A stretch of DNA of 64,000 nt from an uncultured Lachnospiraceae bacterium (lineage in GTDB: Bacteria > Bacillota > Clostridia > Lachnospirales > Lachnospiraceae), in the NCBI GenBank assembly GCA_910577115.1, contig CAJTMC010000016.1:1-64000 (forward strand), in the 5' to 3' direction. Below the pieces are notes generated by a model. The model saw only the letters and a program-made list of their open reading frames with translations, was not told the DNA's origin and did not search any database. Shown in pieces: positions 1 to 8,176 of this stretch (position 1 is its first letter; the number at the start of each line of letters is the position of its first letter). Position numbers and translations under genes: made by a program.

Positions 1-2
1 GA

Positions 3-788
3 GCCTACAACATCGCCGGCGTGCTCGACAACAGGCTGCGTAACGCTTACAACGCAAGAAAAAGGCAGAAGCTGAGAAACCGGAATACATGGAACAAGAA
101 GAAAAAGAGCCCGTGGAACAGCAGAAACCCGAGACCGACAGGAAGCAGGAGCCCGCAGTCACACTGCGGAAGACCGAAACCACTCAAGGGGATGCGCAAT
201 CCGAAGCGGGGAAGCAGCAAGAACCGCATATACCGCACACACATCGCACGCCCAAATGACAAGTTCAGGTTTAGAAGCTTCGTCAGGGATGTCGTTGCAG
301 GCGCAGTGATGGGCGGACTGGCGAGTGCGTCTTTCTATGGGGCTGGCAAGGCTGTTGAGGCGCTGAAACGGGGCATTAGAAAAGTTGATTATAAGAATAC
401 TGATGTATCTATAAGTGAAGAAATATCTTATAGGAAACCTCAGGTGTACACACCTGATTTGTCCCATGTGACAGGAAAGGGAGCAAGGGCACGAAATCGA
501 GCTATAGAGGCAATTTTAAAGGAAGATTTTCCGGATTTAAAATTGACATATAAGCCTAAATATAGTCCATTTATTAGAACTGGTGTAGCTCAAAAGGATA
601 CAGGGACACAAATAGGCAAAAATATGTTTTCCTCAAGAGAAGACTTAAGAGATACAATTATTCATGAAGAATTACATCATAGGTGGTGGAAAAAAGGTAT
701 ATTTAACCATCATCCAAGAAACTCTTATAAGGAAAAAAAGTTTTATAAAACAATAGCAAAATATATGCGAATGAGAGGTTGGAAATAA
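3..788 (+). CDS. Rhs-family polymorphic toxin, C-terminal end (partial, 5' end outside window)
   Basis: The frame is open from the window edge, so this is the tail of a larger protein and the GTG at 21 is not a real start. Residues at the very start (AYNIAG, DNRLRNAYN) look like the end of an Rhs core. A basic linker follows, then a hydrophobic glycine-rich pre-toxin segment (FVRDVVAGAVMGG) and a tip of about 120 residues ending in RMRGW. The tip contains HEELHHR, which fits the HExxH metal-binding pattern, so a metallopeptidase or metal-dependent toxin is possible. The linker appears to be read out of its ancestral frame between two compensating indels in A runs (near 59-63 and 253-257). The probable immunity gene follows directly. 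Rhs assignment is good; toxin activity is unknown. Confidence 0.75.
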   Translation, partial: AYNIAGVLDNRLRNAYNARKRQKLRNRNTWNKKKKSPWNSRNPRPTGSRSPQSHCGRPKPLKGMRNPKRGSSKNRIYRTHIARPNDKFRFRSFVRDVVAGAVMGGLASASFYGAGKAVEALKRGIRKVDYKNTDVSISEEISYRKPQVYTPDLSHVTGKGARARNRAIEAILKEDFPDLKLTYKPKYSPFIRTGVAQKDTGTQIGKNMFSSREDLRDTIIHEELHHRWWKKGIFNHHPRNSYKEKKFYKTIAKYMRMRGWK

Positions 789-790
789 TA

Positions 791-1231
791 ATGGCAATTA
801 TGAAAGTAAAATGTCATTGTGGAAAGACTATTGAAGCCACTGTAGGTGATTGTATTTATAATAATAATTTTCGATGGTATCAAACTTACCATTGCAAAAA
901 TTGTGGAAATGCAACTGAAATAGATGATATAGGGAATATACCACCTGAAATAAAGCAAGCAATAATAAAGCAGGAAGGAGAGTTTGTTTTGGTTTCGACA
1001 GAGAGAAAAAACAGGGCTAAAATTATTTATTTATTGAAGAAAATGCCTTGTGGAGACTCGGATTTGTTTGAAATGTTTAAAGAAGAAAAAACGGACAAAA
1101 TATTTTCTGGAACAAAAAATGAAATGGCATTCATGAGGAGTTATCTGATAACAAAAGGAATAAAAGAGAGTATGATAGAATGCCTGCCTCTAAGCCAAGA
1201 AAGTAATCAAAGCTTTTCAGAAAATGCATAG
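791..1231 (+). CDS. Probable immunity protein for the upstream Rhs toxin (zinc-ribbon-like N-terminus)
   Basis: Small protein of about 146 residues whose gene directly follows the toxin tip, the usual position of an immunity gene. The N-terminus has a C-x-C (CHCGK) and a C-x2-C (CKNCGN) pair that could bind zinc; the C-terminal half is predicted helical and charged. The reading frame also opens at a TTG at 779 overlapping the toxin gene, but ATG 791 lies a better distance from GAGAGG at 773-778. ATG 800 is another option. No catalytic motif is visible. Function is inferred from context only. Confidence 0.6.
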   Translation: MAIMKVKCHCGKTIEATVGDCIYNNNFRWYQTYHCKNCGNATEIDDIGNIPPEIKQAIIKQEGEFVLVSTERKNRAKIIYLLKKMPCGDSDLFEMFKEEKTDKIFSGTKNEMAFMRSYLITKGIKESMIECLPLSQESNQSFSENA

Positions 1232-1475
1232 GTGGGAGATAATTTTAGGCTGGAAACTAATATTTCAGTTGAAAAATATCAATTTATGAGATTAGGCTGT
1301 CGGAAAACATAATTTGACTATAATTCGTTGCGCTATAGGATGCGTCAAACAATATATAGCAAATGATATTTTTTGACAGTCTTATCTTGGTACAGAGTGA
1401 TTGAAGAGTTTCAGTACAGGGATAAAGAGTTATGGTATCATAGACAGGAGTTGACATTGAAAGGAGATGTAACGA

Positions 1476-1862
1476 TTGAAAACCCCAAATTTTTCAAAAG
1501 ACCTAAATAAGCTCCGTGAGGATAATGAGAAGGTTACATATGATGGGATGCAGGTGGCATTAATACTAAAGGAATTAGATTTTTTAGTGGTTTCTTTCGA
1601 TAAAATAGGAAGCTATTATGCAGAAGATATAAGAACCAACAGGGAACAGTATGAAAAAGAAACGATGCAATTCATAGATAATAGTTGGGTGGGTCCACGG
1701 CTGGCAAATATTAGGGCAATCTTAACGCAAAAGTTTAATCTGCAGGAAGGTGAAGATGAGCTTGACGATATTGAACGTATATGTGAGCAAATTCCTTATT
1801 GGCATAAGCTAGGCGATTATTGTGATGAGATTTGGGCTGAACCGAATTTTGACTGCGAATAA
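1476..1862 (+). CDS. Small acidic protein, likely immunity protein, copy A of a duplicated gene
   Basis: A 128-residue acidic, soluble protein with a TTG start preceded by AAAGGAGAT at 1460-1468. It is nearly identical to the protein at 9155-9541; the duplication includes the ribosome site and about 30 bases upstream. No recognised family motif was seen. Its place among Rhs remnants and other small solitary genes suggests an orphan immunity gene kept for protection against relatives' toxins. That role is inference. Confidence 0.55.
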   Translation: MKTPNFSKDLNKLREDNEKVTYDGMQVALILKELDFLVVSFDKIGSYYAEDIRTNREQYEKETMQFIDNSWVGPRLANIRAILTQKFNLQEGEDELDDIERICEQIPYWHKLGDYCDEIWAEPNFDCE

Positions 1863-2022
1863 ACAACTTTTGTGAAAATGTTGGAATGCATATAACCCAT
1901 TCAGTAGGGATGGATAGGTTATAAAAACAGCAAGAGGAACTATTCTAAAAGAAGAATGGTTCCTTTTGTTGTTATCAAGAAACCTGACAGAGGAGAGACT
2001 TGGGGAGCAGGTATTAAGGAGT

Positions 2023-2382
2023 TATACATATGATACCGCAAACCGCATGATTTTGTGAACAAACCTTGTAAGCGGCACAAAATCAGAGTATACTTATAAC
2101 GGACTTCTCGCAAGGGTGAAAAAGACTTCGGGCACGGCAGTTTCGGCATATATGCCCGATTATCCCGGCGGGATACAGAACGACCTTGTGACGCAGATTT
2201 CAGGCACCGGAACCGTCAACGCGGTATACGGACAGGGATACGGACGTGTCAGCCAGCGGTTCATGCCGGAGGCAGGCACAGAGGCGTCGGACACTTATTT
2301 CCAACATGACTTATACGGAAGCACGCTGTTTGCGGCAGACGCGCAGGGCGCAATAAAGCACCATGCAGCCCATGACATATGA
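2023..2382 (+). pseudogene. Rhs YD-repeat fragment
   Basis: The translation starts as YTYDTANRM, then shifts frame to GTKSEYTYNGLLARV and runs on through YMPDYPGGIQ, VNAVYGQGYGRVS and YFQHDLYGSTLF. These are typical YD-repeat pieces of Rhs core proteins. The first piece ends at an in-frame stop, there is no ribosome site or proper start, and the frame ends abruptly at 2382. It is higher in GC than its AT-rich flanks. It is a decayed remnant, probably left by recombination between Rhs genes. Confidence 0.8.
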
Positions 2383-2660
2383 GTCAGAAGAGTATTGGTG
2401 GAACTATTACAAATACCTAAATGGAGAGCGATAGGTGATTCTCTAAGGTTAGTCAGAAAAATGTAAGGTAATGCTACACATAAATAATTATATTTGAGCT
2501 TTACAAATTCCTGTCAATTCTGAAATTAACAATTTATAAGTTTGGGGTTGATAGGAATTTGAAGGCAATATGAATAATTGTTAAAAGACTGAAATTATAA
2601 GTTTGTTAAATTGCTTCGTATTAAGGGAAAATTTGATGACACAAAGTAGAGGTGGGTATA

Positions 2661-2963
2661 ATGAAAAAGGAAAAAAAATTTAACAGATGGTTATTAGAAG
2701 TGGCATCTAAAATTGCGGATAAAAAATGCAAAGTAGAACAAATAATGTGTCCGCAATGTAATGAAAAATGTATTGATTATTTGTATATAGGCGATAAAAA
2801 GACAAGGATTGGATATTTGCAAGTTTGGTGTAATAATTGCTTAAATGGTATTTATATTAGTAGAGTGAAAATGCCAGATGGTGTAAAAATGATTTCATTT
2901 GAGGACGCCAATAGTCTTGATAGTATAATACCTCAATATCATAAGCTTACACCAGATAAATAA
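2661..2963 (+). CDS. Small zinc-ribbon protein, probable orphan immunity protein
   Basis: About 100 residues. Two cysteine pairs (CPQC and CNNC about 35 residues apart) form a plausible zinc ribbon in the middle of the protein, with a lysine-rich N-terminus. I chose ATG 2661 because AGAGGTGGG sits just upstream; a GTG at 2652 is also in frame. It lies just after an Rhs fragment, as immunity genes do. I do not recognise the family with certainty. Confidence 0.5.
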   Translation: MKKEKKFNRWLLEVASKIADKKCKVEQIMCPQCNEKCIDYLYIGDKKTRIGYLQVWCNNCLNGIYISRVKMPDGVKMISFEDANSLDSIIPQYHKLTPDK

Positions 2964-3213
2964 AGTAGTGGTTAATAAAAACTTAAAAGATGGAATTGGA
3001 TATAACATTTTTGTTGTACAATATAAAATAGCAAAAAAAATTTTATATAAATGGAATGGGCGTGAAGCAGATCACGTAATTAAATTTTTTTAGGTATTTA
3101 ATTACAATTTAGGCATAGGCACGAAGGCGGGATGTGCGGCACAAATACACTGTTATTTTTTGGATTTGGTATTTTTGTATAAAAATAGTATACGTTCATT
3201 GGAACACTTTAAT

Positions 3214-3249
3214 AAAAAAGACGAAACAAGCAATGTTTGGTCTTTTTTG
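3214..3249 (+). terminator. Intrinsic terminator, copy 1 of a repeated terminator/promoter module
   Basis: Stem AAAAAAGAC/GTCTTTTTT around a GAAACAAGCAATGTTTG loop, ending in a T run. A close relative stands at 6357-6392, and both are followed by the same promoter-like sequence. The 389-base space 2964-3352 holds this hairpin and the promoter; nothing else was recognised there. Confidence 0.75.
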
Positions 3250-3301
3250 TGTGCCATTTTAATAATCTGACAGAAATAAATATAAGAGGGAAAAAAGCGT
3301 G

Positions 3302-3329
3302 TTTACAATTTGACAGAAAATGCCTCCTT
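3302..3329 (+). promoter_or_regulatory. TcdR-style promoter upstream of the sigma gene
   Basis: TTTACA at 3302-3307, 16 bases, then CTCCTT at 3324-3329. The same layout occurs at 6433-6460, with identical bases flanking both boxes (TGTTTACAAT, AAAA, GCCT). TTTACA with a CT-rich -10 is the pattern known for TcdR/BotR/UviA-type sigma factors. It stands 24 bases upstream of the 177-aa sigma gene, which suggests self-activation. Confidence 0.6.
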
Positions 3330-3352
3330 AAGACAAAAGGGAGGAATTTAAG

Positions 3353-3886
3353 ATGTTAAACAGTACAATACGAAATGCACAGAAAAACGACGAAGAAAAT
3401 ATGCTCTTATTGATTGAAAAGTTTAGACCACTAATGGTCAAGTATGCAAGAAAATTGAATTATGAAGATGCCTATGATGATATCATGCTATATTTTATCA
3501 AGCTGATCAAATCTATCAATCTGGACAAACTGACAGATCGCACAGACAAAATAATTATCTCGTACATCAACAAAAGTATCACCAATTTCTATAATAAAAA
3601 AATTCCCCAAATGGTTTTAAGACAGAAAGAAGTAGTGATGTCCGAACTCACGGAAGAGCAGCAATACTACATAGAAGTAAAGACAGCGCAGGCAGATGAG
3701 ATAAACATACTGGATGAATATGGGCTGGAATATGTGCTGACAGATGCGGAGAGGGAGCTGATCTATCAGATATACGTAGAAGGGCATTCGGTTGCAGAGC
3801 TGGCAAGATATCAGAATCGGACACGGCAGGCAGTCAATCAGCAAAGAATCAGGGCGATCAGGAAAATAAAAGCCTGCTTACAATAG
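3353..3886 (+). CDS. RNA polymerase sigma factor, TcdR/BotR/UviA-like
   Basis: 177 residues, the length usual for the clostridial toxin sigma factors. The N-terminal half has the RKLNYEDAYDD...IISYINKSI pattern that I associate with region 2 of BotR/TetR/TcdR, and the C-terminus (ELARYQNRTRQAVNQQRIRAI) is a region 4 helix-turn-helix. GGAGG precedes the ATG. Family knowledge: such factors switch on toxin genes and a holin-like export gene. Here the matching promoter motif occurs before this gene and before the holin. Sigma assignment is strong; the TcdR subgroup is likely but needs a profile search. Confidence 0.8.
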   Translation: MLNSTIRNAQKNDEENMLLLIEKFRPLMVKYARKLNYEDAYDDIMLYFIKLIKSINLDKLTDRTDKIIISYINKSITNFYNKKIPQMVLRQKEVVMSELTEEQQYYIEVKTAQADEINILDEYGLEYVLTDAERELIYQIYVEGHSVAELARYQNRTRQAVNQQRIRAIRKIKACLQ

Positions 3887-4027
3887 AGGGTAATTTACTT
3901 AAAAGTATGACAAAAAATAACTATATAATCATATTGTACATATAGAGCATTAAATATTGTAATCATATTGTATAATATATAACTGAATAGTCTAATTTAA
4001 CTACAACATGGACGGAAGGAAAGAAAT

Positions 4028-4390
4028 ATGGACTATAAGGATTTGGGAAAAAGATTAAAAGCCGAACGAAAGAAGAAAAATATCACGCAGGAGCAGCTTG
4101 CGGAGATGGTGGACTGTTCCAGTGCACATATATCCCATATAGAGACCGGCAATACAATCCCAAGTGTGGAGATGTTAATCACAATCATCAATAAATTGGG
4201 AATATCCAGTGACGCGATTCTATGTGATTCTGTCCATAAGGCAGACCACATATACAAGGATGAACTAAATGAGCTTTTTATGGATTGTTCGGAAAGTGAA
4301 GTAAAATATATTGTGGAGATGGCAAAAGAAAATCTAAGAATCTATAGAAAGTACAAAGCGGTAAATAACGAAGGAGAACCAGATGAATAA
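4028..4390 (+). CDS. XRE-family transcriptional regulator
   Basis: 120 residues. The N-terminal 65 residues are a classic Cro/CI-type helix-turn-helix (ITQEQLAEMVDCSSAHISHIE); the C-terminus is helical and acidic. The spacer upstream is AT-rich with a TATAAT-like box near 3973. Its end overlaps the next gene by 8 bases, so the two are translated together. It probably represses or tunes the sigma/holin block. Confidence 0.85.
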   Translation: MDYKDLGKRLKAERKKKNITQEQLAEMVDCSSAHISHIETGNTIPSVEMLITIINKLGISSDAILCDSVHKADHIYKDELNELFMDCSESEVKYIVEMAKENLRIYRKYKAVNNEGEPDE

Positions 4391-4910
4391 AAAGGTACGG
4401 GATGAATTATTCCAGAAGTTATATGATCAGACTTATACAGGATTGAGACGGTTTGTGCAGTACAGGAGCCGGAGCTTACATATGGCAGATGATATCCTGC
4501 AGGAAGTCTATCTTGAAATGTTTCGCCACATAGACGAACTGGCAGTACATCAAAATCAGATTGGCTGGGTATATAAAACGGCAGAGTTTAAGATCATGAA
4601 ACTCAATGAAGTATATGACCGGAATGTGTCAAGGGAACTTGGCAATCAGGATTTTACAGAGCCGCTGACGGACGATGATACAGAGGGGATCATACAGTTG
4701 GATGAATACAGGGGAATATTGAAGGAAGACGAGCTTGCGCTTGTGATGAAAAGATATATCGAAGGATATTCCTATAAGGAAATCGGTCAGATGACAGGGA
4801 ATACAGAGTCTGGAAGCAAGATGAAAATAATGAGGCTGATAACGAAACTAAGAAAAAATATCAGGGATAATGTAATTTTGATGATAAGCTTTGTAATAAG
4901 CTTTTTTTAG
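4383..4910 (+). CDS. ECF-type sigma-70 family factor
   Basis: 175 residues: region 2 (MADDILQEVYLEMFRHI) in the N-terminal half and a region 4 helix-turn-helix (YSYKEIGQMTGNTESGSKMK) near the C-terminus. It overlaps the XRE gene and is followed by a DUF4367 membrane protein, the usual place of an anti-sigma factor. A short terminator-like hairpin overlaps its last codons, and the last dozen residues are hydrophobic. Confidence 0.85.
   Translation: MNKKVRDELFQKLYDQTYTGLRRFVQYRSRSLHMADDILQEVYLEMFRHIDELAVHQNQIGWVYKTAEFKIMKLNEVYDRNVSRELGNQDFTEPLTDDDTEGIIQLDEYRGILKEDELALVMKRYIEGYSYKEIGQMTGNTESGSKMKIMRLITKLRKNIRDNVILMISFVISFF
4886..4908 (+). terminator. Small intrinsic terminator overlapping the end of the ECF sigma gene
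   Basis: AAGCTT, loop TGTAAT, AAGCTT, then a run of T. It may reduce read-through into the DUF4367 gene. The six-pair stem is short, so confidence is moderate. Confidence 0.45.
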
Positions 4911-4978
4911 ATTAAAAAAATATTTTTAACCGTTACTTTTTGCATAGCTGCAGGAATTAACAAATGAAGGAGGTACAA

Positions 4979-5824
4979 ATGGAGCCGGTAAATGGAACTC
5001 CCAATGAAAATGAATATAAAGGAGATGATATAAAGTTAAGAGTGGAATTAAATGCAGCACTTGAAAATGAACTGTTAAAATCGCCTGATGAAATGGATAC
5101 AGAGAAGATTGATTCTATTATTGAACTTTTAAACCGCCTGAATGAAGACAACTCCACAGATCAGGAAATGACAAAGGATCAGTTTGCAGAGAAATACTTA
5201 AAAGGAGTCATAGGGTACAGGAAAAAAGGAACAGGATATTTTAAGGCGGCAGTCATTTTTGTCGGACTGATCCTGTGCGTAAGCGTCTGCAATATCATAT
5301 CTGTGAGAGCGACAAATAAAAGCCTGTTTTTTCTTGCAAAAGAAAAGGCATATCTGTTTTACTATGAAACTTTTGGAAATGGTAATGAAGAGTCAAAAAG
5401 CGAGGATATGATAGAGCAGGTGCGAAATGTGCCGGAATGTATATACGAATCGTGGGAAGAACTGACACAGGAAGAAGCAATAAACATCTTAATACCCACA
5501 TATATCCCAAATGGTTTCGAGCCAATGCCAATCCATATGCAAAAAACGACAGTGGATAACATAGGGATTTCACGGCAGTATATAAACGGAGAATTCCATA
5601 TAAGATTTCTTGCAAGGACAGTGGGTGAATATGGAAAGGTATTACATTCAGAGGATCAGTATGCAGAATTATCAGAAGAAAAGGAAATAAACGGAAAAAC
5701 AGTATCTTTGTATCAGACGGAGGATGAGATGCAGGCAATGTTTCAGGACGGGCAGTATGTGTACATCCTTGAAGCAGACATCAGTGAAGAAGAAATAACT
5801 AAAATTATTGAAGAAATGAGGTAA
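4979..5824 (+). CDS. DUF4367-type membrane protein, probable anti-sigma partner
   Basis: About 281 residues. ATG 4979 was chosen over 4964 because AAGGAGG lies at 4967-4973. An acidic cytoplasmic N-terminus of about 90 residues precedes one membrane helix (AAVIFVGLILCVSVCNII), followed by an extracellular domain of the DUF4367 type (YIPNGFEP, then YILEADISEEEI). DUF4367 proteins commonly pair with ECF sigma factors in Lachnospiraceae. It could sense an outside signal and release the sigma factor; that is inference from layout. Confidence 0.7.
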   Translation: MEPVNGTPNENEYKGDDIKLRVELNAALENELLKSPDEMDTEKIDSIIELLNRLNEDNSTDQEMTKDQFAEKYLKGVIGYRKKGTGYFKAAVIFVGLILCVSVCNIISVRATNKSLFFLAKEKAYLFYYETFGNGNEESKSEDMIEQVRNVPECIYESWEELTQEEAINILIPTYIPNGFEPMPIHMQKTTVDNIGISRQYINGEFHIRFLARTVGEYGKVLHSEDQYAELSEEKEINGKTVSLYQTEDEMQAMFQDGQYVYILEADISEEEITKIIEEMR

Positions 5825-5828
5825 AAGT

Positions 5829-6347
5829 ATGGGAAAGAATCGAATAATGTGTTTGATATGTGCGGTTATTTTATTGGTAGCGCCTATGAAGGTATCTGCA
5901 AATGAATTGCCACATTCAGAGGTTGGTATGCAGGAAGAGGAAACAGATATCAGGATATTAACAACAGAAGAGGCGGAACGGTTATATCATAAACTGACTT
6001 CAAATGGTGGTATACAGCCATATTCTGATTTGGGATTATGTGAGATAATCATTTCGAAAAGCGAGGGAAAGCTGCTTGTCGTATATTCTGCCTCATGTCA
6101 TGGAATTGCAAGCAAGATTGGGGTGCGGAATATGACTTTACAGCAGAAAAACGGAATGAAATGGAAAAACCTTGTGATACGGAGTGAGTATTCTGAAAAT
6201 ACGGATGCCTATTTTGGTGGCTTTATTGTAGAGAAGCCTGAGATAGGAGGAAAATACAGGGTGAAAGGCACACATTATGTTGTAAAGGATTCCGTAGAAA
6301 CTTCCAGGTATGCAGAAACAGATGTATACACGATGCCTGCAAATTAA
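5829..6347 (+). CDS. Secreted DUF6147-like protein
   Basis: 172 residues with a clear signal peptide (basic MGKNR, hydrophobic core, cut near VSANE). The mature part has IQPYSDLGLCEIIISKS and SCHGIASKIGVRNM, a pattern I recall from DUF6147 proteins of Lachnospiraceae. It starts 4 bases after the DUF4367 gene and is probably in the same transcript. The role is unknown. Confidence 0.6.
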   Translation: MGKNRIMCLICAVILLVAPMKVSANELPHSEVGMQEEETDIRILTTEEAERLYHKLTSNGGIQPYSDLGLCEIIISKSEGKLLVVYSASCHGIASKIGVRNMTLQQKNGMKWKNLVIRSEYSENTDAYFGGFIVEKPEIGGKYRVKGTHYVVKDSVETSRYAETDVYTMPAN

Positions 6348-6356
6348 ATAGGATTG

Positions 6357-6392
6357 AAAAAGGACCGGGCAAACAATGCTTGGTCCTTTTTT
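6357..6392 (+). terminator. Intrinsic terminator, copy 2 of the repeated module
   Basis: AAAAGGACC/GGTCCTTTT stem with a T run. It closes the regulator operon and closely resembles the hairpin at 3214-3249 in stem, loop (CAATGCTTGG against CAATGTTTGG) and downstream GTGCCATTT. Confidence 0.8.
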
Positions 6393-6432
6393 GTGCCATT
6401 TATGAAATTCAGCAGGAAAAAATAAAAGCATG

Positions 6433-6460
6433 TTTACAATACAGGGGAAAAAGCCTTTTT
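6433..6460 (+). promoter_or_regulatory. TcdR-style promoter upstream of holin/endolysin
   Basis: TTTACA at 6433-6438, 16 bases, CTTTTT at 6455-6460, matching the promoter at 3302-3329 in sequence and spacing. It lies 25 bases before the holin start. Confidence 0.6.
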
Positions 6461-6485
6461 AATAATAGGAAGGGAGGGAGTATTA

Positions 6486-6683
6486 TTGAGAAAGAAAATT
6501 ATAAAATGGTGCAAGGCTGCAGGAATACGGGCAATAAAAACAATGGCACAGACAGCCATTGCAATGATTGGGACAGCTGCGCTTGTGAACAGTGTTGACT
6601 GGGATATGGTAATATCGGCATCGTTATTGTCAGGAATCCTCTCACTGCTTACATCCATAGCAGGATTACCGGAATTAAAATAA
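6486..6683 (+). CDS. Holin, r1t type
   Basis: 65 residues with a TTG start after GGGAGGGAG. A basic N-terminus precedes two hydrophobic stretches, the second being VISASLLSGILSLLTSIAG. The VDWDMV...GLPE pattern fits small r1t-type phage holins. Family role: makes membrane lesions that let the endolysin or a toxin out. It is followed 19 bases later by the endolysin. No structural phage genes are nearby, so this is not an ordinary prophage lysis cassette. Confidence 0.8.
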   Translation: MRKKIIKWCKAAGIRAIKTMAQTAIAMIGTAALVNSVDWDMVISASLLSGILSLLTSIAGLPELK

Positions 6684-6702
6684 TGTAAGGGAGGAGAATA
6701 AC

Positions 6703-7728
6703 GTGGTAGTTGGAGTAAATTGTGGACATACACGAACGGGAGCCGGATGTGGTGCAAACGGAATTATAAGCGAGTCAGAGTATACGAGAAAAGTAGGATA
6801 TGCACTAATGGAAATACTGAAAAACAATGGAAATGCTGTGATTGACTGTACAATAGACAAGGCATCCTCGCAGTCAGAATATCTGAAAGCAGTTGTGGAT
6901 TTTGCCAATAACAAAGAATTGGACTGGTTTATAAGCATTCATTTCAATGCATCTGCCGGATATATGGCGAACGGTGTTGAGGCATACACCTATAAAGGCA
7001 GGAAATATCAGGACGCGCTTGACATATGTGAGAATATATCAAGGTTCGGATTTCAAAACAGGGGTGTCAGGGATGGCAGCGGACTCTATGTGATCAGAAA
7101 GACAAAGGCAAAAGCAATTTTGATTGAAGTATGCTTTTGCGATAATCATGAGGATGTCCGTAAATTTCATGAAGCAGGCGGGGAAGCGGTAATTGCGGAG
7201 GCGATTCATTCAGGAATACAGAATAAGGCAGAAAATGACAGTATTCCTTTTGATGAATATATCGGATCAATTGCCCGGCGGGACTGGAAGGAACGGAGAA
7301 TCCTGCTTCCATCAGTGGTGGTTGCACAGGCAATCAAAGAATCCTGCTGGGGAACATCAGAACTTGCCCAAAATGCGAAGGCGCTTTTCGGTATCAAACA
7401 AAATGGCTGGAAAGGAAAAACGTATATAAAAACCGCCACAGAGCAAAAACCGGATGGAAGCATATATCGGGTTGAAAATACAATCTGGAGGGCATATGAC
7501 AACTGGGAACAGTCTGTTATAGACCACAATGATTACATAGCAACCAGAAGCACAGATGGCGGAAAGACATTAAGATATGCAGAGATCATAGGGTGTACAG
7601 ATTATAAAAAAGTCTGTGCAGGACTGCAGAGATGCGGGTATGCAACAGCCATAAATTATGGTGATTCCCTGATTAGGGATTATATTGAAAAATATCATCT
7701 TTCCATGTTTGACGAATATCCTCTTTAG
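6703..7728 (+). CDS. Two-domain endolysin: N-acetylmuramoyl-L-alanine amidase plus glucosaminidase
   Basis: 341 residues, GTG start after GGGAGGAG. Residues 1-175 are an Amidase_3 domain (VNCGHTRTGAGCGANG, SIHFNAS, AILIEVCFCDN hold the expected zinc ligands and glutamate). Residues about 180-335 are a glucosaminidase domain of the FlgJ/GH73 kind (SVVVAQAIKESCWGTSELA, LFGIK). It has no signal peptide, so it would need the holin to reach the wall. Confidence 0.85.
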   Translation: MVVGVNCGHTRTGAGCGANGIISESEYTRKVGYALMEILKNNGNAVIDCTIDKASSQSEYLKAVVDFANNKELDWFISIHFNASAGYMANGVEAYTYKGRKYQDALDICENISRFGFQNRGVRDGSGLYVIRKTKAKAILIEVCFCDNHEDVRKFHEAGGEAVIAEAIHSGIQNKAENDSIPFDEYIGSIARRDWKERRILLPSVVVAQAIKESCWGTSELAQNAKALFGIKQNGWKGKTYIKTATEQKPDGSIYRVENTIWRAYDNWEQSVIDHNDYIATRSTDGGKTLRYAEIIGCTDYKKVCAGLQRCGYATAINYGDSLIRDYIEKYHLSMFDEYPL

Positions 7729-7761
7729 ATGTTAACGGATTCCGCAGACTAAAATTGTGGA

Positions 7762-7790
7762 TTGCCTAAAATGGTGATGTTGTGTATACT
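7762..7790 (+). promoter_or_regulatory. Sigma-A type promoter, orphaned copy of a repeated leader
   Basis: TTGCCT, 17 bases, TATACT. The segment 7749-7822 is nearly identical to 10752-10826, where it precedes the remnant AAA-ATPase gene. Here no such gene follows, so the leader is probably what remains of a deleted copy. Confidence 0.5.
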
Positions 7791-7936
7791 GATATCTACG
7801 GATTACGGTCATATATTGCGGTTACACTGATTGAGGCGATTTTGTTATATTATGGATAGATAAGTTTTCGATTGTGTGTTACAATGAAAACGTAAAAAGA
7901 AAATATTAGCTTTTGGAAAAAAGGAGAGCAGTATAA

Positions 7937-8176
7937 ATGAGTACATTAGAATATACCATTTCATTATTAGAAACAATGCCCGAAGAAAAACTGAAAGAGA
8001 TCCAGAATTATATTCAATACATTATCTTTAGAGATGATGCAGCTATGCCGTTTAAACCGCTTAGCGAGGAAGAAATTGTTAAGCAGCTTACGGAATCCAT
8101 GAAAAAAAGTGATATGGGTGCAACAACACCAACTGATGTGGTGTCACAAAGAATGAGGGAAAAATATGCGATATAA
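7937..8176 (+). CDS. Antitoxin of a ParE/RelE-type toxin-antitoxin pair
   Basis: 79 residues, good ribosome site AAAGGAGA. The N-terminal LETMPEEKLKEIQNYIQYII is typical of short DUF2281/RelB-like antitoxins. It overlaps the start of the toxin gene by 11 bases, as in TA operons. The toxin is frameshifted, so this is probably an orphan. Confidence 0.65.
   Translation: MSTLEYTISLLETMPEEKLKEIQNYIQYIIFRDDAAMPFKPLSEEEIVKQLTESMKKSDMGATTPTDVVSQRMREKYAI

Noticed and set aside
6486..7728. Holin and endolysin as a remnant of an ordinary prophage
   Set aside because: No tail, capsid or terminase pieces nearby, and the pair shares its promoter with a TcdR-like sigma gene.
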